Assembly (NCBI GenBank): GCA_900755035.1
Contig: CAAEEZ010000007.1
Location: 1 to 64,000, forward strand
DNA from: Clostridia bacterium
Lineage (GTDB): Bacteria; Bacillota; Clostridia; Christensenellales; CAAEEZ01
DNA: 64,000 nt
Direction: 5' to 3'
A program made the translations under genes and the position numbers. Positions 28,313 to 37,916 of this stretch are shown piece by piece. The notes beneath the pieces are model-generated. The model was not told where the DNA came from. It made no database searches and saw nothing but the letters and a program-made list of their open reading frames with translations. Position 1 is the stretch's first letter. Each line of letters begins with the position of its first letter.

Positions 28313-31300
28313 CTATAACGGTATTTCCGTACCACGTTTTAGATTGACTATGATTTTTTTGTCTATTTCGGCATTAAATAGGGTTTTATACGCAGTTTCG
28401 TACACATAAAACTGCTTTTCATACGCTTCACGCAATTCGTCGTCACTTCGTGAAGAGAATTTATAATCCACCAAAATAGTTTTATCACCCTGAATCACAA
28501 GGTCCATTACACCCTGAACGACAACCTCGTCGGTTGAGTCGTAGCCCACTTTATTTGCCCCGATTTTGATTACGAATTCCTTTTCTCTAAAACAATTATA
28601 CCTACTAGCGTACCTAATTATATCCAAATTAAGCACCTTAGTAATAGCGCTAGCATCTACGACGTCTCGTTCTTCACGTAGTAAAACGCCCGCCTCTACC
28701 ATCTTGTCTAACTCTTTTACGACGTCCTCGTAACTAGTTATAGAAAAGTCGATATGTTCCATTACTTTGTGGTATATTACGCCCGTTTTAACGTAAGCGC
28801 TTTCTTCGGTAATTTTATATGCGTCAGCACTACTTTCCACCGTGCTATTTATAGAGGTTGCGGAATGTACGAACGGCATCATAGTCGACGTCTTGTACGG
28901 GTACTTAAAACAAACTGCACTTTTTACCATATCCACTAATCGCTCGTCGGGTTTACCAAAAATCTTGCTCCTGTCCTCAATTTGTTCAATCTCGCCGTCG
29001 TAGGATAGATATTCCACCATATTTGCCATCACTTCGTCTCGCTCTATCACGTATAAAAGCATATCCAAATATGAATTTGCCTGCTCTACCAAGAACGGAT
29101 AATAACCGCTTGGTCTCATTTGACCAAGTAGATACATTTTGTTTTTCGCCCTAGTTAGCGCCACGTAGAATAGCCTAATGCTTTCCATAAAACTTTTGTG
29201 TTCTATATACAAACCAACTGCTCTTCTACCAAGCGAATTCCTTTTTAGACAGGTTTTGTGGTCGTAGTAGTATATTCCCATACCCACGTCGCTATTATAC
29301 AAAAATTCTCCTTGCGCATCCTTATTGTTAAACGCTAGGTTTAATTCCGGCAAAAATACAATAGGGAATTCCAAGCCCTTAGACTTGTGTATTGTCATTA
29401 CTTGAACGGCGTCCTTGTTTTTTGACGATATGGTTTTCGGCTTAATTTCACTCGTTTTTACGTAATCTAAATAATCGACTACGTCGTTAAGGTTTTTGTT
29501 ATTTTGTAAGTCCAAAATAAAATCGTTTAGATTGCTTAGTCGTGCTTCGCCGTCTTCAAGCGACAATATATATTCGTCGTAGCCTTCGCTAAGTAAATTC
29601 CTAAGTAAAGTAGGCACGCTCTTAAACGACGACGTAAACCTAATATTTTCAATTAGACTTAATAGTTTTCGTATTTTCGTTGCTATCTGGTCGTTTTCTA
29701 AATCGGCGTACGACTTAATTGCTCCGTACAAATCGCCCGACGAATATTTTGTCCTTACCACGGCAAGTTCTTGCTCGGTCAGTTTGCCAAAAAAGGATAA
29801 CAAAACGGTCGCAAGCGGTTTATCCTGCTTCGTGTTTAACGCTAAGGACAAAACGTCGCTTAGTAATTTAATATCTTCAAGCGATTTTTTCTCGTCGAAA
29901 TCTATAATATTAAGCGGAACGTATTTTGCCAAATATTCCAAAATAGGCCCTACGCTACTTCTACTTCTAGCAAGAATCGCAATATCGCTATATTTGCATT
30001 TTTGCCCGTTAATTTCGTAACTACCCACTAATTTTATTATTTCGTTTAGTATGTATTTCGCTTCCGTAATTTCAGAAGATTCTTCGCTAACTATCTCTTG
30101 TTCAAGCGGATTATACACACCGCTAATCTTTTCCTTTTCATTCTTTTTAGGTCTTTCTATTAGCACTATTTTGCAATCGTCGTTTTTTTCAAGCTTTTCC
30201 ATAACCGTACCCGGTCTATTCAGCCTACTAGTTCCCTTATAATCCACCATCGACGTTGCCTCGGTCATAATCCTATCGAATATCCTATTAACGAAATCGA
30301 TAATTCCTTCGCTACTTCTAAAATTGCAGTTTAGGTCTATTACCGTGCCTTCCCCCGTTTTTTTGTAGTTGTCGTACCTATTTTTAATTATTCTCGGGTC
30401 GCAAAGTCTAAATCCATATATGCTTTGTTTTAGGTCGCCAACGTAAAATCTCTCGTCCTTTGCCACCTTGTCTATAATATACTCTTGCACGGGGTTGGTA
30501 TCTTGATATTCGTCAACGAATACTGCGTCGAATCTGCCCTTTATTTCTTCTACTAGTTCGTCGTTTTTCAGTATTTCAAGGGCGTACGTTTCCAGGTCGT
30601 TAAAATCCTGCTTGCCGTCTTTTGCTTTCAAAGCCCCGTATTCTTTTGCAAACTCTTCCGTAAATTTTACTAGACTAGTTAGCACCGGCTCTGTTTGCCG
30701 ATACTCCCTAATAGTATTAGAATACGGCGACATTTCTCTTAATTTTTTTACGGCGTCGTTAAGTACTCCACGTGCTTTTGATATCATCTCAATTACGTAC
30801 TCGGAGTCTTTCGTATTACTCTTTCTTAGTCTTTTAGTCAGTTTGAAATCGACGGCGTATCGTATGAATTCTTCTAGGCTGTTTCCCTTTCTAAACGGTT
30901 GCAATTTTTCAACCATTTCTTCAACCACGTCCACGTTGTCGGTAACGTGCTTTCTAATGGAATCTAGTATTGCGTTTACTAGCATTATGTCCTTTTCTAT
31001 CTCTTTAACTATGATTCTACCTAAGAAAGATATTCCGTCCTTACAGAACATAAAACCTACTTGTTTGGTCAAAAAGTGCTCGTCAACTTGCGTTTTTGCA
31101 TTTTCGTATATTTTTTTAACGATAGCGTAAAACTCGTCGTAAGTGCGGTTTTTAGTAAGTACGTTCACAAGTAAAGTTAGGTCAATTACTGAATTTTTAT
31201 CAGTCGACACCTTTTCAATAGCGCTTTCAAACGCCTTCCTTTTGTACAATTCGACTTCCATTTCGCTAAGGATATCAAACACGGGGTCGATACCTAAATA

Positions 31301-31642
31301 GTCAAAATGCGACCTTGCAAGTTCTAGGCAAAAACTATGTATCGTACTTATTTGGCTAAACGGCATAAGGGCAATTTGTTCACGCATTAAAGCGCCTACT
31401 TCGCCACCCTCTTTTGCAACTTCTATAAGTTTAGAGGTAATCTTCGCCTTCATCTCGCTACTTGCAAGTTCGGTAAAAGTAAGCACCAACATTCTATTTA
31501 TCGGCACTTTTTTATTTATAATATTATTCAGCACTCTCTCTACTAAAACGGTGGTTTTACCACTGCCTGCAGATGCTGAAATTAGTATATTTCCGTTTTG
31601 TTCTATTGCCCGTTTTTGCTCTGGCGTATAATTAACACTCAT
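28313..31642 (-). CDS. addA: ATP-dependent helicase/nuclease subunit A
   Basis: AddA is the UvrD-like helicase and one of the two nucleases of the AddAB double-strand-break repair complex. The 1109-residue protein shows Walker A ASAGSGKT (23-30), the DEYQDTNPVQ Walker B box, GDLKQSIYGFR (motif III), VQVMTIHKSKGLEFPIVFLP (motif V) and a C-terminal PD-(D/E)xK nuclease with GVMDLVIQGDKTILVDYKFS. Its start overlaps the addB end by 11 nt. The ATP motor and nuclease motifs are intact. Confidence 0.96.
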   Translation of the reverse strand: MSVNYTPEQKRAIEQNGNILISASAGSGKTTVLVERVLNNIINKKVPINRMLVLTFTELASSEMKAKITSKLIEVAKEGGEVGALMREQIALMPFSQISTIHSFCLELARSHFDYLGIDPVFDILSEMEVELYKRKAFESAIEKVSTDKNSVIDLTLLVNVLTKNRTYDEFYAIVKKIYENAKTQVDEHFLTKQVGFMFCKDGISFLGRIIVKEIEKDIMLVNAILDSIRKHVTDNVDVVEEMVEKLQPFRKGNSLEEFIRYAVDFKLTKRLRKSNTKDSEYVIEMISKARGVLNDAVKKLREMSPYSNTIREYRQTEPVLTSLVKFTEEFAKEYGALKAKDGKQDFNDLETYALEILKNDELVEEIKGRFDAVFVDEYQDTNPVQEYIIDKVAKDERFYVGDLKQSIYGFRLCDPRIIKNRYDNYKKTGEGTVIDLNCNFRSSEGIIDFVNRIFDRIMTEATSMVDYKGTSRLNRPGTVMEKLEKNDDCKIVLIERPKKNEKEKISGVYNPLEQEIVSEESSEITEAKYILNEIIKLVGSYEINGQKCKYSDIAILARSRSSVGPILEYLAKYVPLNIIDFDEKKSLEDIKLLSDVLSLALNTKQDKPLATVLLSFFGKLTEQELAVVRTKYSSGDLYGAIKSYADLENDQIATKIRKLLSLIENIRFTSSFKSVPTLLRNLLSEGYDEYILSLEDGEARLSNLNDFILDLQNNKNLNDVVDYLDYVKTSEIKPKTISSKNKDAVQVMTIHKSKGLEFPIVFLPELNLAFNNKDAQGEFLYNSDVGMGIYYYDHKTCLKRNSLGRRAVGLYIEHKSFMESIRLFYVALTRAKNKMYLLGQMRPSGYYPFLVEQANSYLDMLLYVIERDEVMANMVEYLSYDGEIEQIEDRSKIFGKPDERLVDMVKSAVCFKYPYKTSTMMPFVHSATSINSTVESSADAYKITEESAYVKTGVIYHKVMEHIDFSITSYEDVVKELDKMVEAGVLLREERDVVDASAITKVLNLDIIRYASRYNCFREKEFVIKIGANKVGYDSTDEVVVQGVMDLVIQGDKTILVDYKFSSRSDDELREAYEKQFYVYETAYKTLFNAEIDKKIIVNLKRGTEIPL

Positions 31643-34600
31643 CTATTGCCTCTATAATCGTTTCTTTCGTAATTTCCGATACCTTTCTTCCTTGTTCTTT
31701 GTCAAACCCACACACGTTTTTATAACTGCAATAATTGCACGCTCCGTTTATAGGCGACGCTAGAATATTGCCGTCGATAATCTGCTCGCAAGCGTTTTGT
31801 ACTAACGTATTTACGTACTTGCAAACCTTTTCAAATTCTTCGTCGCTTAGCATTATTTTTTCGGCTTTTTTGCTAAACGACCCGTCTTTATTCGTTTCCA
31901 ATCCGCCTATCAGCGTGCTTTTACCTTCAAGCGCCGTATAGTCTACCATTTCCACTACTTGCTTACTTGCATTAGTATTTCCAATACATTTTATCCTGTC
32001 CGTTAACGGCGATTCTAGTTCGTACTTAAACAAAATCGGTTGATAATATACGCCTGCCGGCTTCAAAGTAGGATTTTGTTTTATTAGCGCCGCAAGGTAG
32101 GTAAACAGCTGTATTTTTTTCCCTAAATACACGCTTTCAAAACCACTTACGTCTACGTGCCCCGTCTTGTAGTCGATTATAATTACTCTATCTTCGTACT
32201 TGTCTATTCTATCGATTTTGCCTATAAATTTTATCGTCTTGTCCTTAGCGTTTATTTCTATTGGATTTACGCCATTACTACCAAATGCGTATTCGAATTT
32301 GTACGGTCTAAATTTGGTGTATTTTAGTCTATCTACCAAATATTTGCACACGACTACACACTCTTTTCTTATCCTGTTTAATATCGCTACACTACTCTTT
32401 TCCGTAATGGCTTGTATCCTTTGGTCGCTAGACAATATTTCGTCTATTATCTTATTTACGATAGTCTCTATTTCCGTATCGGTTAGGTCGTATTTTTCCC
32501 TATCCTTGAAAAAGTTTTCTAGTACGCTATGGATAATCACACCTATATCCATGCCCGTAAAATCCGCCTCTTTTCTATCTTTTAGGTTCAAGCCGTAATC
32601 CATAAAGTGCATATACGGACATCTATAATAGCATTCTATTTGGCTAACGCTAGTAAAGTCCCTTCTAAAAAAGAGTTTATCGCCACACGCTATTTTATAT
32701 TCTTTTTCGTGCTTTTCATAGTCTTTTAATTTTGCTTTTTCTTCGCTTGACAACACTTCGTAAATAGAGCCTAAAAACTCGTTGTACCTATAAAAACTCG
32801 TTGGCTCGCTTTTAACTAGTAGCCTAATGGCGTTTTCACCCGTAGCAATCATAGACGGAGCAACGTCCAAGAATTCCTCTTCGTCCATTGCTAGCATATT
32901 TTGCATAACGTCGAAGGAATACCTTTTTACGCCTATATCAAAAATATTAGTTAGTTCCCTAAAAATATCCGACGGCGCAGTGCCTAACGATTCGTTATAA
33001 CTGATAATCAATTTTTTGTTTGCAATTACCAAAAGTTGCAAAGTTTTGAATAAAGCATCGCTATTATTCGTTTTAGGCGTTGGATACACTACTATGCCGT
33101 TTTTCTTCATCATATCCGTTTCAACGGAAGTAAGTATAACGGCGTCCTTTTGCTGATACGGTAACTGACCTTGGTTTGCACCCAAAATTATTACGTTATT
33201 TACCTTTTCGTAGTTGGTTTCATCGCTTTCCCCTACGTACACGCTATCTACGTACACGGGCACTAATCCTATATTTATATCGCTTAGCATATTTTCCAAG
33301 GTCTGCACGAATTCGCCAAGCGGTACTTTTTCGCTACCTAATATTTCGTCGTATTCGTCAAGAACAGAGTACAATTTGTCGTACGCTTGGTGGGTAATCG
33401 GCAAGTAAAAGCTATTGCCACTCTCAACTTGCTTGTCCATAAATTTGTTAGTATTTTCAATAAAATCTGCGTTATCTAAAAATTCCCTTATTTCCACACA
33501 ATAATCTTCACCCTTAAATACACTTAGCGACTTAACTATTTTTTCTCTTACCTTTTCAGCGTTTTTGTACAAAACGTCGTCTTTGCCAAGGCTAAATTCC
33601 TTTTCAAATCTCGAAAAATTTATGCCGTATTTTAGAATATAACTATCAAAATCGTCGTACTCACTCTCGGTAATCTCGCTAAACGGATTTAACGCAAGTT
33701 TTAGCATATAGCCCTTTTCGTATCCGCTTTGCCTAGCCTTAATTGCATCTATCACGTACCTAATAGAAGCCTGACCTAACGCCTCTTCCTTTTTGTTTAT
33801 AAAAAACGGCACGTCGTACCTTGAAAAAATCTTTTTTATAACAGGCGTATATTCGTCTACGCTACTAACGACAACCGAAAAATCCCTGTATCTTTCGCCG
33901 TGCATAACTTGGTATTTTATCTTTTGAGCGGCAAACTCCACCTCTTTTTCGATATTATCGTTTGCATACAACTGCACCTTTTCAGTTGTGGTTTTATCTA
34001 TTTTTTCGTAGCCGAAAACGTTGTCGACTATCCTTTCAAAGTCCTTATCTATATCGGTAGGCGCAACTTCAACCTCGTACTTTACACCTACGTTTTTTGC
34101 CACTTTTGTAAGTTCTGCAAAGGTATTTACGGGGAAAATCCTACTATTTGCCCCGTCCGACATAGGCAAGCCTACCATTACGCCTTTACTAATTTTTAGC
34201 AATTTTTCAATCGTCGTAAGTTGCAATTTTGAAAAGAAATGGTAATTAAGCACGTAAAAATAGCAATCGGTAAACTCTCCGCTATCGCTTATTTGCTCGT
34301 TGAATTTTTCTAATAGACTTGTTGCATCATTATATTCGTTTTCAAGTAAATTTACGTATTCTTCGTAAAGCACGGCAATATCGTGCATTTTTAGTTTGCT
34401 GTTTTGTGGTAAGTCCAAACTAAGCAAACTATTTGCCGATACTCTGCTGTTTCTTAACGCAGAAATTACCGAGTACATTTCACGATAAAAACCCGTATAA
34501 CGCCTACTATTAGCGTACTTTTGAAGTTCGTCCTTCTTTCGCATAACCGCCTTTGTAAACAGCATTAAACTACCCGCAGGCGACAATATTTTATTGCGAT

Positions 34601-34823
34601 TTTTAACGCTTTTTTTAGCAAGCCTACTTAGCGAAGTAACGTCCAAATTGTCTACTCCGTTTTTACCAAGCAAATCGAAAATAATTTTTTCGCCACTCAA
34701 AGTGAATTGCTCCGGCACTAGCACTATATGCCTAACGTTTTTTTCGTTAAGGCGTTTTTTAAGATTATTTATTACCCCTTCGGTTACTGCGTAAAAGGTT
34801 TTTGCTTCTACAATTTTTAACAT
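31632..34823 (-). CDS. addB: ATP-dependent helicase/nuclease subunit B, without a recognisable Walker A
   Basis: This 1063-residue AddB subunit recognises recombination hotspots and carries the second nuclease. The C-terminal nuclease has GKIDRID (Asp871), IIDYKTG (Asp884, Lys886) and the iron-sulfur cysteines Cys735 (RCPYMHF) plus Cys1029-x2-Cys1032-x5-Cys1038, the exact spacing known in Bacillus AddB. In contrast the N-terminus reads LKIVEAKTFYAVTEGVINN where typical AddB proteins have a GRSGSGKT-like P-loop, so ATP binding by this subunit is probably lost, as in RexB-type relatives. It is the first gene of addBA. Confidence 0.93.
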   Translation of the reverse strand: MLKIVEAKTFYAVTEGVINNLKKRLNEKNVRHIVLVPEQFTLSGEKIIFDLLGKNGVDNLDVTSLSRLAKKSVKNRNKILSPAGSLMLFTKAVMRKKDELQKYANSRRYTGFYREMYSVISALRNSRVSANSLLSLDLPQNSKLKMHDIAVLYEEYVNLLENEYNDATSLLEKFNEQISDSGEFTDCYFYVLNYHFFSKLQLTTIEKLLKISKGVMVGLPMSDGANSRIFPVNTFAELTKVAKNVGVKYEVEVAPTDIDKDFERIVDNVFGYEKIDKTTTEKVQLYANDNIEKEVEFAAQKIKYQVMHGERYRDFSVVVSSVDEYTPVIKKIFSRYDVPFFINKKEEALGQASIRYVIDAIKARQSGYEKGYMLKLALNPFSEITESEYDDFDSYILKYGINFSRFEKEFSLGKDDVLYKNAEKVREKIVKSLSVFKGEDYCVEIREFLDNADFIENTNKFMDKQVESGNSFYLPITHQAYDKLYSVLDEYDEILGSEKVPLGEFVQTLENMLSDINIGLVPVYVDSVYVGESDETNYEKVNNVIILGANQGQLPYQQKDAVILTSVETDMMKKNGIVVYPTPKTNNSDALFKTLQLLVIANKKLIISYNESLGTAPSDIFRELTNIFDIGVKRYSFDVMQNMLAMDEEEFLDVAPSMIATGENAIRLLVKSEPTSFYRYNEFLGSIYEVLSSEEKAKLKDYEKHEKEYKIACGDKLFFRRDFTSVSQIECYYRCPYMHFMDYGLNLKDRKEADFTGMDIGVIIHSVLENFFKDREKYDLTDTEIETIVNKIIDEILSSDQRIQAITEKSSVAILNRIRKECVVVCKYLVDRLKYTKFRPYKFEYAFGSNGVNPIEINAKDKTIKFIGKIDRIDKYEDRVIIIDYKTGHVDVSGFESVYLGKKIQLFTYLAALIKQNPTLKPAGVYYQPILFKYELESPLTDRIKCIGNTNASKQVVEMVDYTALEGKSTLIGGLETNKDGSFSKKAEKIMLSDEEFEKVCKYVNTLVQNACEQIIDGNILASPINGACNYCSYKNVCGFDKEQGRKVSEITKETIIEAIDEC

Positions 34824-34902
34824 ATTTTCCTCATATAATATATTATCATACTTTATAACTATTTTGAATAGAAAAAAGTACTTTTTATGACGCTACAAAT
34901 AT

Positions 34903-34931
34903 TTGTTAAATTTTGAAAGTTGTGTTATAAT
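34903..34931 (+). promoter_or_regulatory. Promoter of the 304-residue lipoprotein gene
   Basis: TTGTTA, 17 bp, TATAAT with an upstream TG (extended -10). Confidence 0.65.
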
Positions 34932-34947
34932 CTCTTTTGAGGTAATT

Positions 34948-35862
34948 ATGAAAAAATCAATGAAATTAGTATTATTAGTAATTTTAGTGCTTTCCGTGGG
35001 CGTTTTTGCTTTTGCGGGCTGTTCGAGTACCCCGTACCAAAAGTTCCTTAATACCAACTGGGATAAGGAGAAAAAGGAAGTAGCCACCTACGACTACACC
35101 TTTGAAAAGGGCGAAGAAAAAATTAAAGGCACGCTGACTACCACGATATATCAAATCACCGAGAAAAACGGCAACTTTACTATCGGTTCGAAAGAATATA
35201 AAGACCAAAAAAGTGGCACTTATTATAAATACGAATTGTCGGTTGAAAACGGCGATTACGTAAAAGCAGAGGTTTTCTTCAAGAGCGAAACCAACCGCAT
35301 ATATATGCCAAAAGCAAGTTATATGGAAAGAAAGGACGGCGACAAAGTGCAGTCGGTAATGCTTGTTTACTCGGGTGAAAATTGCTCGGTAACCGTAGTT
35401 AACGACGGCGCAACTACTACGCAAAGCGAAAAGGTATCTAAAAACGGCTTGGTATTTGATAACGCAGAATTACATGCAGTTGCAAGAACCTTAAACTTCT
35501 CGCAAAACGGTACGCTTAGTTTCCAAACGCCTATCTACTCTAACGGCGAAGTTTTCGTAAAGACTATGGCGATGGGCGCTACTTCTACAACGAAGCACAA
35601 CGTTAAACCAAAAGATGAAAATGCAGAGATGGACAAAACCTACGCATTTATAAACGAAGGTAACGAATTCTCAGCCGTAATAGTACTTTTGACCATTAAC
35701 GAAAAACCAAGCGGACTTCCACAAACTGTTCAAGTTGCAAAAGGTACGTTAAAAATCGGCGGTGAAAGTTTTACTCAACCAGTTATTAGAATAGAAGAAG
35801 GCAACAAGGAAAAAGGCAAATCAACCTACGTACTAACTAACATAGTGAAAGAAGCAATTTAA
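34948..35862 (+). CDS. Lipoprotein of unknown function
   Basis: This 304-residue predicted lipoprotein has signal residues 1-24 and lipobox FAGC with Cys25, then Ser-Ser-Thr. The mature domain is predicted mostly beta (YDYTFEKGEEKIKGTLTTTIY; YKYELSVENGDYVKAEVFF). No catalytic motif is seen. The start is the ATG 6 nt after GAGG; the frame extends 15 codons further upstream through the promoter and is not coding there. It is monocistronic with its own terminator. Confidence 0.72.
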   Translation: MKKSMKLVLLVILVLSVGVFAFAGCSSTPYQKFLNTNWDKEKKEVATYDYTFEKGEEKIKGTLTTTIYQITEKNGNFTIGSKEYKDQKSGTYYKYELSVENGDYVKAEVFFKSETNRIYMPKASYMERKDGDKVQSVMLVYSGENCSVTVVNDGATTTQSEKVSKNGLVFDNAELHAVARTLNFSQNGTLSFQTPIYSNGEVFVKTMAMGATSTTKHNVKPKDENAEMDKTYAFINEGNEFSAVIVLLTINEKPSGLPQTVQVAKGTLKIGGESFTQPVIRIEEGNKEKGKSTYVLTNIVKEAI

Positions 35863-35874
35863 TTATAAAACATA

Positions 35875-35904
35875 CAAAAAGCGAGCCGTTTGGTTCGCTT
35901 TTTC
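35875..35904 (+). terminator. Rho-independent terminator of the 304-residue lipoprotein gene
   Basis: AAAAAGCGAGCC-GTTT-GGTTCGCTTTTT, with one G-U pair. Confidence 0.85.
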
Positions 35905-35982
35905 ACACTATTTCTACCACTCTCTATTTTGATAATAGCAAGTATATTTTTTATGGCTATTAGTGGTATATTGCTTTCATTT

Positions 35983-36170
35983 AATATCCCCTATCCTATC
36001 TTACCTTATCATACCTTATCATACCTTATCATACCTTATCATACCTTACCATATCCTATACTTATCCTACTCTATCTTAGCCTATCTTATCTTGTCATAT
36101 CCTATGTTATCGTATCCTACCCTATATTAACTTATCATATCCTACCCTTACTCCTACTCCTATTCGTAAT
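35983..36170. repeat. Pyrimidine-rich degenerate tandem repeat (ATACCTTATC core)
   Basis: Four to five nearly perfect copies of the 10-mer ATACCTTATC occur at about 36005-36050, flanked on both sides by decayed CCTATC/TCATATCC units, for a total of about 190 bp. On the plus strand the region has almost no G. It fills most of the 418-bp gap between the lipoprotein terminator and the next gene; the 110-residue ORF across it is repeat-derived and not reported as a gene. Confidence 0.75.
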
Positions 36171-36280
36171 TATAATTTTACTACTTATCCTAATTCATTT
36201 TCTAGTACGAAAACGGCAATAAAACAGCGTCTTTTCGGCTAAAATTTAATATTTAATTAGTTTTTGCATATATATATTTT

Positions 36281-37174
36281 ATGAACATATATTTTGAAGA
36301 ACCTAATTCGGCAGTAATTAAAATAGACGGGAAAATAATTTACAATTTCCCGTGTTTAATCCGCTATGAAAAACCGTTAGTAATTGAATATTTGCCAACT
36401 ACTAACGATTTTTTGCCCTTTACAAAAATATTAAAGGTGAAAAACGGCAAACTAATTACTTATCAAGAATTACACGTTACCCTATATAGTAGCGACCTAA
36501 TTAGCGTTAGTTACCAGCCGAAAATCAACGTGATTAACGCTATTGAAACGGTGCAAAAATTGGACGCTGGTAGACTTAGCGTAGCAATTATCAAAACCGA
36601 CCTTTATAACCTAGTATTTTACGACAATGACGTGAAAAAAGTAATAACTTTGCCAAGTTACGTTAAATTTCCAAAAGTTGAAAGATTTGGCGACAAACTA
36701 GTAATATTAGCGTCAACGGTAAACTATAAAAAATATTTTGGCATAATATCGCTAATAGATTTATCGGTAAAATTAGGCTTAGAATGCGACGAAGTTTGTT
36801 CAAATGAACGTAATATAATTATCAAACAAAAATATAGCGACACAATGAAACGCACTGCAAACTACCTGTACTCTTATAGCGAAGTAAAACTTACGGATAT
36901 TCAATTCGAGTACGGCGAAAAAGAAACGAATAATATAGGCAAACTATTTATCGAAGCGTACCTTGCGTGCGACGTTAAAAAACTAAACGAATATTCCCTA
37001 TACCCTATCTCATATTTTACTTTACGAGAATATTTGGGTGATATCGTTTTGCTTAGCCCACCTTTTGAAACGGACAAAACGCTTATCGGCTATAAAACGG
37101 ACAACGTAACTATTGTAAAAAGCGTAGACTTTAATATAATAAACGACAAAATAGAAAATTTCGAAATAAAATAG
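36281..37174 (+). CDS. Hypothetical protein, 297 residues
   Basis: This 297-residue protein has no signal peptide, membrane helix or cysteine-rich motif. It is predicted mainly beta in the first two thirds (VIKIDGKIIYNFPCLIRYEKPLVIEY; KKVITLPSYVKFPKVERFGDKLVILAS), with a short helical part near 215-235. No family is recognised. There is no visible ribosome site; an AT-rich TATATATATT stretch directly precedes the ATG, so the mRNA could be leaderless or the start lies elsewhere. Its stop codon is part of the terminator stem of the convergent gene. Confidence 0.6.
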   Translation: MNIYFEEPNSAVIKIDGKIIYNFPCLIRYEKPLVIEYLPTTNDFLPFTKILKVKNGKLITYQELHVTLYSSDLISVSYQPKINVINAIETVQKLDAGRLSVAIIKTDLYNLVFYDNDVKKVITLPSYVKFPKVERFGDKLVILASTVNYKKYFGIISLIDLSVKLGLECDEVCSNERNIIIKQKYSDTMKRTANYLYSYSEVKLTDIQFEYGEKETNNIGKLFIEAYLACDVKKLNEYSLYPISYFTLREYLGDIVLLSPPFETDKTLIGYKTDNVTIVKSVDFNIINDKIENFEIK

Positions 37175-37192
37175 CGAAGGCGTGCTTCGCTA
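37165..37192 (-). terminator. Terminator between two convergent genes
   Basis: The minus strand reads TAGCGAAG-CACGC-CTTCGCTATTTTATTT. The stem may also stop plus-strand transcription but the T run is better on the minus strand. Confidence 0.65.
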
Positions 37193-37212
37193 TAAATTCC
37201 GTTATCTTTAAT

Positions 37213-37833
37213 TTACTTTAAGCCGATTTCACGGCAAAGTTCTTCCAAACTCTTTTTAGGAGTAAGGGCTTCCTTGTAATCAAACTCCTCGTCTAGTTCT
37301 TTTATTTGGTTTTTTAATTCGCTGACAAGCCTATCGGCTTGCTCTTCTTGTAGTTTAGTTATCCTTTCGCTTTCGCTATCGAATTGCATTTGCTCTTCGC
37401 TCTCCAAATGCGGTAATATAATATTTAATCGTCCTAATTTGTCAATTAAAGTCTGTTTTGTGTTAATTACCAAACTTTCCATATTGTTTACGTCCTTATC
37501 GAAATGGTACTTATTTTTTAGTTCTTCGTAGCAATTCGTCCACTTTGCTTGAAATATTTTTAGCCTTTCTATCTCCAAGGCGTACTGCGTTTTTAATTCG
37601 CTTTCAATATCTTCTGCTCGCCTAGTTGCCTCGGTCAAAGTTCTTTCGATAAGTTTTTCTTTTTTCCTATACACGCTAAGTTCTTCTGCCAATTTTTCAT
37701 TTTGCTCTTTTAACTCGTCTATCCTTTCTTTTTGCTCTTGTGAAACACTTGCAAAATTGTCGTTTAGTTTGGTTAAAAAAACGTTTACTTCCTTTTCATC
37801 GTATCCTCTTAGTACTTTTCTAAATCCTTCCAT
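37213..37833 (-). CDS. DivIVA-domain coiled-coil protein
   Basis: This 206-residue protein begins FRKVLRGYDEKEVNVFLTKL, the DivIVA/GpsB N-terminal signature (GYDxxEVxxFL) that binds negatively curved membrane. Long coiled coils follow (about 30-90 and 145-190, rich in Glu, Lys and Arg). Such proteins localise to division septa or poles and recruit cell-wall enzymes. The ribosome site is poor; the ATG lies 18 nt after a terminator-like hairpin (separate entry). A strict DivIVA assignment is uncertain. Confidence 0.75.
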   Translation of the reverse strand: MEGFRKVLRGYDEKEVNVFLTKLNDNFASVSQEQKERIDELKEQNEKLAEELSVYRKKEKLIERTLTEATRRAEDIESELKTQYALEIERLKIFQAKWTNCYEELKNKYHFDKDVNNMESLVINTKQTLIDKLGRLNIILPHLESEEQMQFDSESERITKLQEEQADRLVSELKNQIKELDEEFDYKEALTPKKSLEELCREIGLK

Positions 37834-37842
37834 AACGCCCCC

Positions 37843-37877
37843 AAAAAAAATATAGCCGTATTTTTAGTACGACTATA
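37843..37877 (-). terminator. Terminator of galK-pncB overlapping the leader of the DivIVA-like gene
   Basis: The minus strand reads TATAGTCGTA-CTAAAAA-TACGGCTATA followed by eight T: a 10-bp stem with one G-U pair. A TATAAT box (37877-37882) lies at its 5' edge, so an mRNA from that box would begin inside the hairpin. Confidence 0.7.
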
Positions 37878-37916
37878 TTATAACTTTTGTTCTCGTTCTT
37901 TTTTTGTAAAAAATTG

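Noticed and set aside
35983..36170. CRISPR-like array
   Set aside because: Units are contiguous 10-mers without unique spacers, and there are no cas genes.
35890..36222. 110-residue ORF rich in Pro, Tyr, Ile and Leu
   Set aside because: It is a translation of the pyrimidine-rich tandem repeat, has no ribosome site, and begins inside a terminator.
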